64,000 nt of DNA from Kaistia dalseonensis (GCF_030814715.1 NZ_JAUSVO010000004.1:310001-374000), one strand, 5' to 3'. Positions 54,169 to 63,721 are shown, counted from the first letter of the stretch. The notes: generated from the sequence alone by a model not told the origin. Numbers and translations: made by a program.

Positions 54169-56265
54169 TCAACCCTCCCGCGCGATGATGATGTTCGACG
54201 ATTTCGTCACGCGGGCGGTGTAGCCGGGCGGGACGAGCGTGGTCGAATTGTGCTGGATGATGATCGCGGGGCCGGGCACGACATGGCCGGCGAAGAGCTT
54301 GTCGCGGTCATAGCGGGGCGTGGTGACCGTCTTGCCGTCGTCGAAGGTGGTCGGCCGCGTATAGAGCAGCGCGCCGGAGATATCGGCGGACGCTGCATCG
54401 GCCAGTTCCGGCCATTGCAGCGGCGCCACTTCGGCGAAGCCGATGACGCGGAGCGTCACGATCTCGACGATGGCGTCATCGAAGCGATAGCCATAATCGC
54501 GCTCATGCACGCCATGGAAGGTCGCGACCACGTCGTCGGCAATCTCGGCCGAGAGCGTGCCGTCCAGCGGGGCGCGGAGTTCGAAACCCTGGCCCTGATA
54601 GCGGCATTCGGCGACGCGCTCGAACTGATGCTGCGCGGGATCGATGCCGTCGGCGCTCAGGCGTTCGGCGGCGAGCGCGGTCAGCTCGGCCAGTGTCGCA
54701 TTGGCGAGGGCGAAATCGCTCGGCGCGGGGCCGTTCAACAGCGTTGGCGTCGAGCGGGTGAACTCATAGGCCATGCGGGTCGCGAGCAGGCCCATCGCCG
54801 CCGTGATGCCGGGGGCAGGGGGCACGATCACATCCTTGGCCGAAACGGCCTCGGCGAGCGCCACGCCATGCAGCGGGCCGGCACCGCCGAAGGGCATCAG
54901 CGAGAAGCGGCGCGGATCGAAGCCGCGCGCCACCGAATTGGAGCGGATCGCCAGAGCCATGTTGGAATTGACGATGGTGACGATGCCCAGCGCCGCCTGT
55001 TCCAGCGTCATGCCGAACGGCGTCGCGATCTTCTCCTGCACGGCTTTTCGCGCCAGCTCAGGATCGATCGACATGTCGCCGCCGAGGAAGCGCTCGGGAT
55101 CGAGCCGGCCGAGCACGACGTGCGCGTCGGTGACGGTCGGCTCCGTGCCGCCATTGCCATAGCAGGCCGGTCCCGGCGAGGCGCCGGCCGAGCGCGGGCC
55201 GACGCGGAACAGCCCGCCATCGTCCCGGAAGGCAATGGAGCCGCCGCCGGCGCCGATCGTATCGAGATCGAGCATCGGCGCGAGCACCGGATGGCTCGCC
55301 ACCACGGTATCGCGCGGGTTCATGATGCGGATCTGGCCGTCGGCGATAACGCCGATATCGGCCGAGGTGCCGCCAATATCGATGGTGATGACATTGTCGA
55401 CATCCGACATGGCGCCGGCCCAGCGGCCGCCAATGACGCCGCCGGCGGGTCCCGACATCAGGATCGTCACCGGGCGTTCCGAGCAGGTCGCGACCGTGCC
55501 GATGCCGCCATTCGACTGCATGATGCGTAATTCCGCATCCATGCCCTCGCGCTTCAGCCGGCTTTCGAGATTGTTCAGATAACGCGCCGTGCGTGGGCCG
55601 ACATAGGCGTTCATCGCCGTCGTCGAGAAGCGCTCGAACTCGCGGATGACGTTGGCGACTTCAGACGAGCCCGAGACGAAGGCGTCGGGCATTTCCTCGC
55701 GCACGATTTCGAGCGCCGCCTTCTCATGCGCGTCATTCAGGAACGAGAACAGGAAGCAGACGATCACCGCCTCGACGCCGTTCGCCTTCAATTGTCGGGC
55801 GCTCGCGCGGACCTCGTCGAGATCGATCGGCGTCTCGACCCTGCCATCCGGCGGCATGATGCGCTCGGTGATGGGCAGCCGGTTGCGGCGCTTCACCAGC
55901 GGGTTCGACTGCCACGGCACGTCGAAATGCAGCGAGAAATTATGCGGGCGCTTGTGGCGGGCGATGTGGAGCAGGTCGCGGAAGCCCCTTGTCGTGAGCA
56001 TGCCGACTTCGGCGCCGTTCTGCTCGATCGTGATGTTGGTCGCGACCGTGGTGCCGTGCACGACCAGATCGACATCGGCCGGATCGACGCCGGCATGGGC
56101 GCAGATGGCGAGGATGCCGTTGACGACGCCGATCGACTGGTCCGCCGGGGTCGAAGGGACCTTGTGGACGAAGACGGTGCGGCCATCGGCGCCGGCTGCG
56201 CTCTTCTCCAGCACGAGGTCGGTGAAGGTGCCGCCGACATCGACGCCGATCTTGACGCTGGCCAT
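54169..56265 (-). CDS. hyuA: Hydantoinase/oxoprolinase subunit A
   Basis: 698-residue ATP-dependent subunit. ASKHA-type phosphate loop KIGVDVGGTFTDLVLEK is at the N-terminus; VDLVVHGTTVATN, ERFSTTAMNAYVGPRTA, MSGPAGGVIGG, TIDIGGTSADIG and AGGGSIAFRD follow. It cleaves cyclic amides such as hydantoin or N-methylhydantoin, or 5-oxoproline, together with HyuB. ATG 56265 is correct, since upstream codons come from a dispersed repeat. Next upstream in the operon is the carbamoylsarcosine-amidase-like gene. Confidence 0.95.
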   Translation of the reverse strand: MASVKIGVDVGGTFTDLVLEKSAAGADGRTVFVHKVPSTPADQSIGVVNGILAICAHAGVDPADVDLVVHGTTVATNITIEQNGAEVGMLTTRGFRDLLHIARHKRPHNFSLHFDVPWQSNPLVKRRNRLPITERIMPPDGRVETPIDLDEVRASARQLKANGVEAVIVCFLFSFLNDAHEKAALEIVREEMPDAFVSGSSEVANVIREFERFSTTAMNAYVGPRTARYLNNLESRLKREGMDAELRIMQSNGGIGTVATCSERPVTILMSGPAGGVIGGRWAGAMSDVDNVITIDIGGTSADIGVIADGQIRIMNPRDTVVASHPVLAPMLDLDTIGAGGGSIAFRDDGGLFRVGPRSAGASPGPACYGNGGTEPTVTDAHVVLGRLDPERFLGGDMSIDPELARKAVQEKIATPFGMTLEQAALGIVTIVNSNMALAIRSNSVARGFDPRRFSLMPFGGAGPLHGVALAEAVSAKDVIVPPAPGITAAMGLLATRMAYEFTRSTPTLLNGPAPSDFALANATLAELTALAAERLSADGIDPAQHQFERVAECRYQGQGFELRAPLDGTLSAEIADDVVATFHGVHERDYGYRFDDAIVEIVTLRVIGFAEVAPLQWPELADAASADISGALLYTRPTTFDDGKTVTTPRYDRDKLFAGHVVPGPAIIIQHNSTTLVPPGYTARVTKSSNIIIAREG

Positions 56266-56315
56266 CAGTGCACCGCCGTCGTCGAGAGGGAGGCGGGCGC
56301 TCGGTAGACCACTGC

Positions 56316-56397
56316 CGTCATCCCTGCGAAAGCGGGGATCCATTCAGCCGCGATCAGTCCTCCGCTGAATGGATCCCGGGTCAAGCCCGGGATGACG
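56316..56397. repeat. Dispersed palindromic repeat (CGTCATCCC type), copy 3
   Basis: CGTCATCCCTGCGAAAGCGG at the left, CCCGGGTCAAGCCCGGGATGACG at the right, with GGATCCATTCAGC and GCTGAATGGATCC as inner complementary arms. It lies between hyuA and the cysteine-hydrolase gene. Confidence 0.8.
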
Positions 56398-56442
56398 GAG
56401 GGTGTTGCAATGGCGGCGAAAGCCTGGACGGTCATGGCGGGA

Positions 56443-57126
56443 TCAGACATTCGGACCCGCCAATCCATCGAGATAGGCGAGCACGGTTTCGAGCGGCTCG
56501 ACATCGCCGAACTTCGCGTCGATGTCGAACAGGTTCCATTCGACCGCGCCGGCGATGCGGTCGCCGACGCATTCGCGCACGACGATCGGCCGGAAGCCGG
56601 CCCAGAGCGCATCCTCGCAGGAGATACGGACGCAGGAGGAGAGTGTCACGCCGGTCAGGATCACCGTGTCGATGCCGAGGCTGGTGAGATAGCCGGCGAG
56701 ATCGGTGCCCTCGAAGGCGGAGGCGCGCTTCTTGACGATCAGGCGTTCGTCGGCGCGGCGTTCGAGCCGGTCGTCGATCTCGCAGAGCGGGCTGCCGGCC
56801 TTCAGATGTTCGAGCGGGATCTTCCTGCCCCAGAGGCCCGTATCGGCCAAGGGGCCTTCGACGATGTCATAGGCGCAGGTGGTGAAGACGATCGGGATGC
56901 CGAGCGCGCGGCCGGCTTCATTCAGCTTCTGCGTCGCCGGAATGATCGTCTCCATGCCGTCGCAGGCAAAGGCGCTGCCCTTCTCGGTCCAGGCCTTGGC
57001 GAGATCGACATTGACGATCGCAGGCCGCGACCCGAAGCCGAGCCGCCGCATGAATCCGCGCCCCTTGTAGAACGCCGAATATTCGCGAAACGCGGTCTGG
57101 AGCGCCGCCTCGAAATCCTGATCCAT
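56443..57126 (-). CDS. Cysteine hydrolase, N-carbamoylsarcosine amidase-like
   Basis: 227-residue isochorismatase-superfamily amidohydrolase. Catalytic Asp41 (VNVDLAKAW), Lys132/133 (VKKRASAFEGT) and Cys165 (TGVTLSSCVR) are in place. The late sequence EWNLFDIDAKFGDV resembles the HEANLFDIDAKYGDV-type end of N-carbamoylsarcosine amidohydrolase. It would release ammonia and CO2 from a carbamoyl amino acid, the step after HyuAB. ATG 57126 has GAGG at 7 bases. A 2,5-dihydroxypyridine-pathway amidase is a possible alternative. Confidence 0.88.
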   Translation of the reverse strand: MDQDFEAALQTAFREYSAFYKGRGFMRRLGFGSRPAIVNVDLAKAWTEKGSAFACDGMETIIPATQKLNEAGRALGIPIVFTTCAYDIVEGPLADTGLWGRKIPLEHLKAGSPLCEIDDRLERRADERLIVKKRASAFEGTDLAGYLTSLGIDTVILTGVTLSSCVRISCEDALWAGFRPIVVRECVGDRIAGAVEWNLFDIDAKFGDVEPLETVLAYLDGLAGPNV

Positions 57127-57165
57127 CGTCAATCCTCAGTCGAGAATGAGGCGAGGTTCGTATGA

Positions 57166-57176
57166 TTGTATGACAA
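57166..57176. promoter_or_regulatory. FadR/GntR-type operator, site 1
   Basis: TTGT-ATG-ACAA, an inverted repeat matching the TNGT-N3-ACNA form bound by FCD-type GntR regulators. It lies 40 bases upstream of the amidase start. Confidence 0.5.
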
Positions 57177-57384
57177 AGTCAAAGCCCAAATTGACTTAAT
57201 TTCAGGCTTGGTCATTTATTGCGCTTTGACTGAACAATCCGGCTTGGCCGATGGCGCGCCATCGTCGATCCCGTGCCTGGCACGGGTGGCCACGCAGATA
57301 CGCCGAGGCGATATTCGCCAGCGTTTTGCCGGGCCATAGCCCTGTTCAATCTCGTCTGGTGACGATAGTTTCTTTTGTGATGAT

Positions 57385-57395
57385 TGGTGAAACCA
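57385..57395. promoter_or_regulatory. FadR/GntR-type operator, site 2
   Basis: TGGT-GAA-ACCA, the same consensus with the FadR-like TGGT half-site, about 185 bases upstream of the adenine deaminase start. Confidence 0.5.
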
Positions 57396-57579
57396 TAGTT
57401 CCAGATGTGCCGCCTTGTCACGCGAAATGTCGGCTTGGCCTGCGGGACATCGCGTCCATCGCCTCGGCTCGATGGGCCGGCGATGCCCCCGCGATTGACG
57501 ACGGGTCGGAATCTTGGGAAGCCGGGCCGGCGCTGACAACAGGCACGGGCATGGCGCCTGGATGAGAAGGGACGATGCG

Positions 57580-59292
57580 ATGACGGATGCGGCGGCGCTG
57601 ACACGGATGATCAAGGCCGGCGCGGGCGAAATCCCGGCTGATCTGGTCATCCGCGACGTTCGGCTGCTCGATGTCATCACCGGCGCGATCGTCGATACGG
57701 ATATCGCGATCGTCGCGGACCGGATTGTCGGCACGCATGGCCGTTACCAGGGCGCGCGCGTCATCGAGGGGGCCGGGCGCTTCTGCGTCCCGGGCTTCAT
57801 CGATACGCATCTCCATGTCGAATCCTCGCTGGCGACGCCGTTCGAGTTCGATCGCTGCGTGCTGCCGCATGGCGTGACCACGGCCGTCTGCGATCCGCAC
57901 GAGATCGCCAATGTGCTGGGCGCGACCGGCATCCGCTATTTCCTCGATTGCGCCGAGCGGACGGCGATGGACCTCAGGATCAACCTCTCCTCCTGCGTGC
58001 CCGCGACGGAGTTCGAGACGGCCGGTGCGCGGCTGGAGATCGAGGACCTGCTGCCCTTCGCCGATCATCCCAAGGTGATCGGCCTTGCCGAATTCATGAA
58101 TTTCCCCGGCGTGCTTGGCACAGATCCGGGCGTCATCGCCAAGCTGGTGGCGTTCCAGGGTAAGCACATTGACGGCCACGCGCCGCTTCTGCGCGGTCTC
58201 GGCCTCAATGGCTATCTCGCCGCCGGCATCCGCACCGACCACGAGGCGACGAGCGCGGCCGAGGCGCGCGAAAAGCTCGCCAAGGGCATGGCGGTTTTCA
58301 TTCGCGAGGGCTCGGTCTCGAAGGACCTGAACGCGCTCGCGGAAGTGCTCGACGAGCAGACCTCGGCCTTCATGGCGCTCTGCACCGACGACCGCAACCC
58401 GCTCGATATCGCCGAGGAAGGCCATATCGATGGCTTGGTCCGCATGCTGATCGCCAAGGGACGGCCGCTGCATCACGTCTATCGCGCCGCGAGCTGGTCG
58501 GCGGCGCGCGCCTTCGGCCTCAGGGATCGCGGCCTTGTCGCGCCGGGCTGGCGCGCCGATATCGTGCTGCTCGACGATCTCGAACGCTGCACCGTCTCGG
58601 ATGTCTTCACCGCCGGCCGGCTGGTCGATGAAGCGCTGTTCGCGTCGCGCGGCAGCGTGCCGGCAGTCGGCTACCATTCGGTCAAGTCGCGCGTTGTGAC
58701 GGCGGAGGATTTCCGCGTCTCGGGCCGGCGCGGCAATCAGGAAAGCCCCGTCATCGGCGTCAAGGCCGGGCTGATCATCACCAGCCATGAAAAGGCGGTC
58801 CTGCCGGTGGAGGATGGCGTCACCGTGCCGGATCTCGCCCGCGATATCGTCAAGGTCGTCGTCATCGAGCGCCACGGCAAGAACGGCAATATCGGCCGCG
58901 GCTTCGTTACCGGCTTCGGGCTGAAGCGCGGCGCGATCGCTTCCTCGGTCGGCCATGACAGCCACAATGTGACGGTCATCGGCGCCAATGACGCCGACAT
59001 GGCCGTCGCCGCCAACCGTCTGCGCGAGACCGGCGGCGGTTTTGTCGTGGCGGAGAACGGCGCCGTCGTGGCCGAACTGGCGCTGCCGGTCGCGGGCCTG
59101 ATGTCGGAACTCGCCTTCGACGATGTCCGCCACGAGCTGCATCATCTGCGCGAGGCGGCCTATGATCTCGGCTGTACGCTGCCGGAACCCTTCCTGCAGA
59201 TCGCCTTCCTGCCGCTGCCGGTGATCCCGCACCTGAAGATCACCGACAAGGGCATGTTCGATGTCGATCGCTTCGAGCTGATCCCTGAATGA
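57580..59292 (+). CDS. ade: Adenine deaminase
   Basis: 570-residue amidohydrolase converting adenine to hypoxanthine. The first metal site is [20 protein letters not shown]; later [36 protein letters not shown] and [18 protein letters not shown] define bacterial Ade. ATG 57580 follows AAGG; earlier starts are unsupported. With a PfkB kinase and an ADP-ribosylglycohydrolase-family gene downstream, it fits breakdown of an adenine-containing nucleoside or ribosylated adenine. Confidence 0.95.
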   Translation: MTDAAALTRMIKAGAGEIPADLVIRDVRLLDVITGAIVDTDIAIVADRIVGTHGRYQGARVIEGAGRFCVPGFIDTHLHVESSLATPFEFDRCVLPHGVTTAVCDPHEIANVLGATGIRYFLDCAERTAMDLRINLSSCVPATEFETAGARLEIEDLLPFADHPKVIGLAEFMNFPGVLGTDPGVIAKLVAFQGKHIDGHAPLLRGLGLNGYLAAGIRTDHEATSAAEAREKLAKGMAVFIREGSVSKDLNALAEVLDEQTSAFMALCTDDRNPLDIAEEGHIDGLVRMLIAKGRPLHHVYRAASWSAARAFGLRDRGLVAPGWRADIVLLDDLERCTVSDVFTAGRLVDEALFASRGSVPAVGYHSVKSRVVTAEDFRVSGRRGNQESPVIGVKAGLIITSHEKAVLPVEDGVTVPDLARDIVKVVVIERHGKNGNIGRGFVTGFGLKRGAIASSVGHDSHNVTVIGANDADMAVAANRLRETGGGFVVAENGAVVAELALPVAGLMSELAFDDVRHELHHLREAAYDLGCTLPEPFLQIAFLPLPVIPHLKITDKGMFDVDRFELIPE

Positions 59293-59344
59293 GATACATC
59301 TTCTTTCTGCGACCGGGCGTAGGCGCCATCTCATCACGCACCGC

Positions 59345-59427
59345 CGTCATCCCCGCGAAAGCGGGGATCCATCGGGACCTGATGCGCCGCCGGCTGAATG
59401 GATCCCGGGTCTTCGCCCGGGATGACG
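59345..59427. repeat. Dispersed palindromic repeat (CGTCATCCC type), copy 4
   Basis: CGTCATCCCCGCGAAAGCGG left end, CCCGGGTCTTCGCCCGGGATGACG right end, between ade and the PfkB kinase gene. Confidence 0.8.
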
Positions 59428-59497
59428 GCAGCTCGGGCACCCAAATGCAAACTGTCAGATACCACGACCTTGCGACCCCAGCCGAAAGCCCCCTCCC

Positions 59498-60397
59498 ATG
59501 AGCCGCATTTACTGCCTGAGCACCGTGGATCTCGACCGGGTGTTCCAGGTCGACCACCTGCCGGCGCATGACGAAAAGCTGTTTGCGACCGCCTATAGCG
59601 AGGGCGCGGGCGGGCAGGGCGTCTATGTCGCCCGCGCGCTCGCCGGCCTCGGCGCGCCTGTCACCTTCGTCGGCACGGTCGGCGACGACATGACCGGCGC
59701 GGCGCTGGTCGCAGCCATGGAGGCGATTCCCGGTCTCGACGTCCAGATCACCCGCCTGCCGGGCGAGGCATCCGGCTCCTGCGTGATCCTCGTCGATGGA
59801 ACCGGCGAGAAGGCGCTGGTGCTCGCGCCGATATCGAATGCGCTGGTCGAAAAACTCGGCGCCGACCTGACCGTAGAGCCCGGCGATATCGTTACGGCGA
59901 ATTTCTTCCACCCGCTCTCGATCCAGGCTCTCTTCAAGCGGCTGCGGAACGCGGGCGCGCTGACCATGATCGACATCGAGAAGACGGGCGTCGCGGTCTG
60001 GGGCTGGCCGGCCGCGCTTGATACGGCGGCGAGCGCCGATGTCATCTGCGCCAATCAGGTGACGCTCGACGACTGGTGCGCGCGCGAAGGTGTCACGGGC
60101 GGCCAGATCGAACGGGCCGAAGCCTTTGCCCGTGCGCTCGCGGGCGAAAGCCGCCGCGTCTGCGTCACGCTCGGCGCCGATGGCGTGCTGGCTTTTGCCA
60201 ACGGGGACGCCGTTCATATTCCCGCCCTGCCGATCAAGCCGGCCAACACCACCGGCGCTGGCGACAGTTTCCTCGGCGGCCTCGCCTTCGCGCTGCGCAG
60301 GGGGGATGATTTCACCGCCGCCGCGCGCTTCGCCTGCGCTGTCGCGGCTGATTTTCTCGTCCATGGGGCAGTGGACCCGCGCCGTCTCGGCGTGTAG
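59498..60397 (+). CDS. PfkB-family sugar kinase
   Basis: 299-residue ribokinase-type kinase. The first signature region (EGAGGQGVYVARALAGLGAPVTFVG) and the second, NTTGAGDSFLGGL with catalytic Asp256, are present. The Gly-Gly-x-Gly start has Gln where ribokinase has Asn. Likely substrates are ribose or a nucleoside/pseudouridine-like compound. It stands between adenine deaminase and an ADP-ribosylglycohydrolase-family gene, consistent with capture of the released sugar. Confidence 0.9.
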   Translation: MSRIYCLSTVDLDRVFQVDHLPAHDEKLFATAYSEGAGGQGVYVARALAGLGAPVTFVGTVGDDMTGAALVAAMEAIPGLDVQITRLPGEASGSCVILVDGTGEKALVLAPISNALVEKLGADLTVEPGDIVTANFFHPLSIQALFKRLRNAGALTMIDIEKTGVAVWGWPAALDTAASADVICANQVTLDDWCAREGVTGGQIERAEAFARALAGESRRVCVTLGADGVLAFANGDAVHIPALPIKPANTTGAGDSFLGGLAFALRRGDDFTAAARFACAVAADFLVHGAVDPRRLGV

Positions 60398-60433
60398 TCC
60401 GATGCCAATCTGATTTTTGAAGAGGTTGATCGC

Positions 60434-61480
60434 GTGAGCTTTGATCCGTCGCAGGCGCTTGCCAAGCGCATCTACAATGTCATTCTTTCCGCCTGCCTCG
60501 GCGATGCCCTCGGTGCGCCGACCGAATCCATGTATCCCGACGAAATTCTCGATGTGTTCGGCGGCCGCGTGACGGCCTTCGTGCCCGCGCCGCCGCGCGC
60601 GCCCTTCTCCATGGGCTCGGCGCCGGGCTCGCTGACGGACGACGCCACGCAGATGCTGGAAATGGCGCGCACGCTGATCGCCGCCAAAGGCACGCCCACT
60701 GTGGATGACGCCGCGCGCGGCCTGATCGCCTGGTTCGACGATCCGCGCGGCTTTGGTCGTTTTGCCGGTCCGACCACGCGCGTCGCGATCGAGCGGCTCA
60801 AGGCCGGTGAAGACCCGAGCGTCGTGGCGACGCCGGTGCTCTATTCCGCCACCATGGGCACCACCAATGGCGCCGCCATGCGCGCGCCGGTCGCGGGCTG
60901 CGTTCGTCCGGGTGATATCGAGGGCGCGGTCGCGGTTGCGGCGATCCTCTCGACGCCGACGCACAACACCCAGATCGCCTATGCCGGCGCAGGCGCCGTC
61001 GCGGCTGCGGTCGCGATCGGCCTCGGCGGCCCCTGCGGCCTGTCGCTCTCTGATGCCGCCTTCCGTGGCGCCGACGAGGGCGAACGGATCGCGGCGAAGA
61101 GCGGTCGCTTTGCCTCGGGCGCCAGTGTCCGCCGCCGGCTCGAACTCGCCGTCGCGATCGGCGATCGTTATCGCGGTGACGCCGAAGGCTGCATCGCCGA
61201 ACTCGAAGCCGTCATCGGCGCCGGCCTGCCGATGAACGAGGCGGTTCCCACCGCCGTCGGCCTCGCCATCGCGGTCGGCCCCAATCCGTGGGAGGCGATC
61301 GTCGCCGCCGCCAATATCGGCAATGATTGCGACACCGTAGCGCTGATCGCCGGCAGCATCGCCGCCGCCTGGTCGGAGGATGTCGGCGCGCCGGCCGAGA
61401 TCGTGGCGGAGCTCGAAAAGGTCAACGGCCTCGATCTGAAGACGGTCGCGCACCAACTCGCGGAATCCGTTCCGGCCTGA
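60434..61480 (+). CDS. ADP-ribosylglycohydrolase family protein
   Basis: 348 residues. The family's Mg/active-site motifs are CLGDALGAPTESM near 19-31, TDDATQM near 73 and NIGNDCDTVALIAG (294-307). Members remove ADP-ribose from proteins (DraG) or cleave N-glycosidic bonds of small molecules. Here the neighbours (adenine deaminase, PfkB) favour a small-molecule nucleosidase-like role. GTG 60434 follows AGAGG at 9-base spacing. No DraT or nitrogenase gene is nearby, which argues against classical DraG. Confidence 0.9.
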   Translation: MSFDPSQALAKRIYNVILSACLGDALGAPTESMYPDEILDVFGGRVTAFVPAPPRAPFSMGSAPGSLTDDATQMLEMARTLIAAKGTPTVDDAARGLIAWFDDPRGFGRFAGPTTRVAIERLKAGEDPSVVATPVLYSATMGTTNGAAMRAPVAGCVRPGDIEGAVAVAAILSTPTHNTQIAYAGAGAVAAAVAIGLGGPCGLSLSDAAFRGADEGERIAAKSGRFASGASVRRRLELAVAIGDRYRGDAEGCIAELEAVIGAGLPMNEAVPTAVGLAIAVGPNPWEAIVAAANIGNDCDTVALIAGSIAAAWSEDVGAPAEIVAELEKVNGLDLKTVAHQLAESVPA

Positions 61481-61522
61481 TGCGCGACAGCCAAGCCGGC
61501 CTCCGCGGGGCCGGCTTCCCGC

Positions 61523-62299
61523 TCAATCGTGATAGAGCACGGAGCGCCCGCCATCGATGACGATGCAGGCCGCGTTGATGAAGGGCGCCTCGTCGGAGGC
61601 GAGGAACACCACCGTCATCGCGACCTCTTCCGGCCGGCCGATCCGTTTCGGCGGGTGGAGATCGTAGGTCTGTTGCCGCGCGGCCGCCGGGTCGGCGAAG
61701 CTGTTCCAGTAATCGACGGCGATCTGCGTCTCGATATAGCCGGGCGCGATCGCGTTCACGCGGATGCCTTCCGCCGCATAATCGATGCCGAGCGCCCGTG
61801 TCAGCCCGAGCAGGCCATGCTTCGCCACCGGATAGGGGAAGCAGCCGGGAATGATCGAGAAGGCGTGCGAGGAGGCGATGTTGACGATCGCGCCGGATTT
61901 CTGCGCGCGCAGATAGGGCAGCACCGCCTTCGACATGCGCCACGCGCCATCGAGGTCGACGGCGAAGCAGCGGCGCCATTCCTCTTCGGTGGTATCGTGC
62001 GGCGCGTGGAAGACGTTGATGCCGGCATTGTTGACGAGGATGTCGATCGTGCCGAAGCGGGCAACGGCCGCTTCCGCCGCCGCCAGGACCGAGGCATCGG
62101 AGGTCACGTCGGTCGGCACGAAGAGCACGTCGCCGCCGGCCGCGCCCAGTTGATCGGCCATGGCCGCGCCGGTCGTCTCGTCCTTCTCGGCGATGATCAC
62201 CGAGGCGCCTTCGCGCAGAAAGGCGTGCGCCGTCGCCGCACCGATGCCGCGCCCGGCTCCGGTGATGATCGCAACCTTGTCCTGAAGCCGTCCGCTCAT
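61523..62299 (-). CDS. Short-chain dehydrogenase/reductase (sugar-type)
   Basis: 258-residue SDR. MSGRLQDKVAIITGAGRGIG opens the Rossmann fold; ILVNNAGINVFHAP, NIASSHAFSIIPGCFPYPVAKHG (Ser/Tyr/Lys) and VNAIAPGYIETQ follow. The insertion VDYWNSFADPAAARQQTYDLHPPKRIG resembles sugar dehydrogenases (L-fuconate/galactose-type). It begins 5 bases after the enolase-superfamily gene stop, so the two are one transcript and probably one pathway. Confidence 0.9.
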   Translation of the reverse strand: MSGRLQDKVAIITGAGRGIGAATAHAFLREGASVIIAEKDETTGAAMADQLGAAGGDVLFVPTDVTSDASVLAAAEAAVARFGTIDILVNNAGINVFHAPHDTTEEEWRRCFAVDLDGAWRMSKAVLPYLRAQKSGAIVNIASSHAFSIIPGCFPYPVAKHGLLGLTRALGIDYAAEGIRVNAIAPGYIETQIAVDYWNSFADPAAARQQTYDLHPPKRIGRPEEVAMTVVFLASDEAPFINAACIVIDGGRSVLYHD

Positions 62300-62304
62300 G
62301 CTGA

Positions 62305-63480
62305 TTACCAATCGACGATCGTGCCGTCGGGCATGACGGCATCGCGTGTGGGAAAGGGTTCCTGCTTCCATGGATGCTTCGCCGCAACGGCGAGGTCAAC
62401 CTCCACGCCGAGCCCGGGAGCCTCCGGGATCTGCCAGGCGCCCTCGACCCGCTCGATCGGCCCGCGCACGACGTCGAAATACCAGGGCACCGCGCCGGTC
62501 ATTTCCTCCTGGATGATGAAGTTCGGCGTGGCGATATCGAAATGCAGAGCGGCGACGCCGGCGATGGGACCGAGTGGATTATGCGGCGCGATGCCGATGC
62601 CGGCGACTTCGGCGAGCGCCGCAATGCGTCGCGCCTCGGTGAAGCCGCCGCAATGGCAGAGATCGGGCTGCGCCACCGTCATCGTCCGCGCCTCGATATA
62701 GGGCGCGAATTCCGCCGCGCTGGTCAGCCTCTCGCCATGGGCGATCGGGACATTGGAGGCCGAGGCGATCGCCTTCATCGAGACGACGTCGCCGGGCGGG
62801 ATCGGCTCCTCCGCGAACATGACGCGGAAGGGTTCGAGCGCGCGCAGATAGGAGAGCGCCGCACCGGCCGAGGCGCAGCGGCCATGGAAATCGACCATCA
62901 GTTCGATCTCGGGCCCGACCGCCGCGCGCAGTGCCGCCATGCTGTTTACGAAATCGTCGATCGCTGCCGGCGTCGCCGTATAGTGCGTATAGGGCACGTT
63001 GACGATCTTCATCGCCCGGTAGCCCTGCTCCTTCACCTTGAGGCCGCGCTCGACCAGCGAGGATGCGTCCATCGAATGATAGACCGCATCCATCTGGCCG
63101 AGGCCGAGATGGGTGTAGATCGGCACGCGGTCGCGCACCTTGCCGCCGAGCAGCCGCCAGACCGGCACGCCGAGCGACTTGCCGAGAATGTCCCAGAGCG
63201 CCATCTCGATGCCGGAGAGCGCCGTCATGCCGATGACGCCGAGCGGCTGCCAGAAGCCGTGCTTCTTCATCGCCCGCACGGCATGCTCGATGTCGCGCGG
63301 GTCGAGGCCGATCAGGATCGGTTCAAGGTCCTGTACCGCGCCGACGACGGCGCGGGCCTTCCATTCCAGCGTCGCCTCGCCCCAGCCATAGAGGCCGGGC
63401 TGGTCGGTCAGGACGCGGACGAAGATCCAGTTGCGCATTTCGGCGTTGACGACATGGGTCTCAATCCCGGTGATCTTCAT
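62305..63480 (-). CDS. Enolase-superfamily dehydratase, D-galactonate dehydratase type
   Basis: 391-residue mandelate racemase/muconate lactonizing family protein. It has MKITGIETHVVNAE, YGWGEATLEWKARAVVGAV, GIEMALWDILGKSLGVPVW, the metal Asp in MVDFHGR, EEPIPP, IAHGER and QPDLCHCGGFTEARRI. APHNPLGPIA is typical of the DgoD (galactonate dehydratase) group. It would dehydrate an aldonate to a 2-keto-3-deoxy acid. Start ATG 63480 fits the family. It is divergent from a FadR/DgoR-like regulator. Confidence 0.92.
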   Translation of the reverse strand: MKITGIETHVVNAEMRNWIFVRVLTDQPGLYGWGEATLEWKARAVVGAVQDLEPILIGLDPRDIEHAVRAMKKHGFWQPLGVIGMTALSGIEMALWDILGKSLGVPVWRLLGGKVRDRVPIYTHLGLGQMDAVYHSMDASSLVERGLKVKEQGYRAMKIVNVPYTHYTATPAAIDDFVNSMAALRAAVGPEIELMVDFHGRCASAGAALSYLRALEPFRVMFAEEPIPPGDVVSMKAIASASNVPIAHGERLTSAAEFAPYIEARTMTVAQPDLCHCGGFTEARRIAALAEVAGIGIAPHNPLGPIAGVAALHFDIATPNFIIQEEMTGAVPWYFDVVRGPIERVEGAWQIPEAPGLGVEVDLAVAAKHPWKQEPFPTRDAVMPDGTIVDW

Positions 63481-63721
63481 GTCGATGGTCCGCCCCGCCG
63501 TCCCAGCGCGCGCATATTGGCGCCATGCCGATGCGCCCGCCCGTGCCTGTAGCGGAATAATCAGATGTTTGAGAGGGGTGTCAATCCGCATTGGCGCGGC
63601 GCGCTTGGATCGGGCAGAGTCGTGCCGGTATCGACCGAGAATCGGCCAGATTTGATCCGATGATCGTGTGCCCCGGATCGGGCGATGGCGGGCGGCCGAC
63701 AGTCTTGACGGAGTTGTTGCG

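Larger units (their letters stand above)
57127..57579. promoter_or_regulatory. Divergent regulatory region between the hydantoinase and adenine deaminase units
   Basis: About 450 bp without a gene. It is unusually AT-rich around 57155-57240 and 57360-57400 and contains two FadR-type inverted repeats (listed separately). Open frames across it lack ribosome sites. Confidence 0.6.

Noticed and set aside
57418-59337. 639-codon minus-strand frame opposite adenine deaminase
   Set aside because: Shadow of the ade gene, which has intact catalytic motifs on the plus strand.
59240-61456. 738-codon minus-strand frame opposite the kinase and glycohydrolase genes
   Set aside because: Shadow frame spanning two real genes and a repeat; no recognisable domain.
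60434-61480. Classical DraG role (nitrogenase regulation) for the ADP-ribosylglycohydrolase gene
   Set aside because: No draT, nif or PII genes nearby; neighbours point to nucleoside or sugar metabolism.
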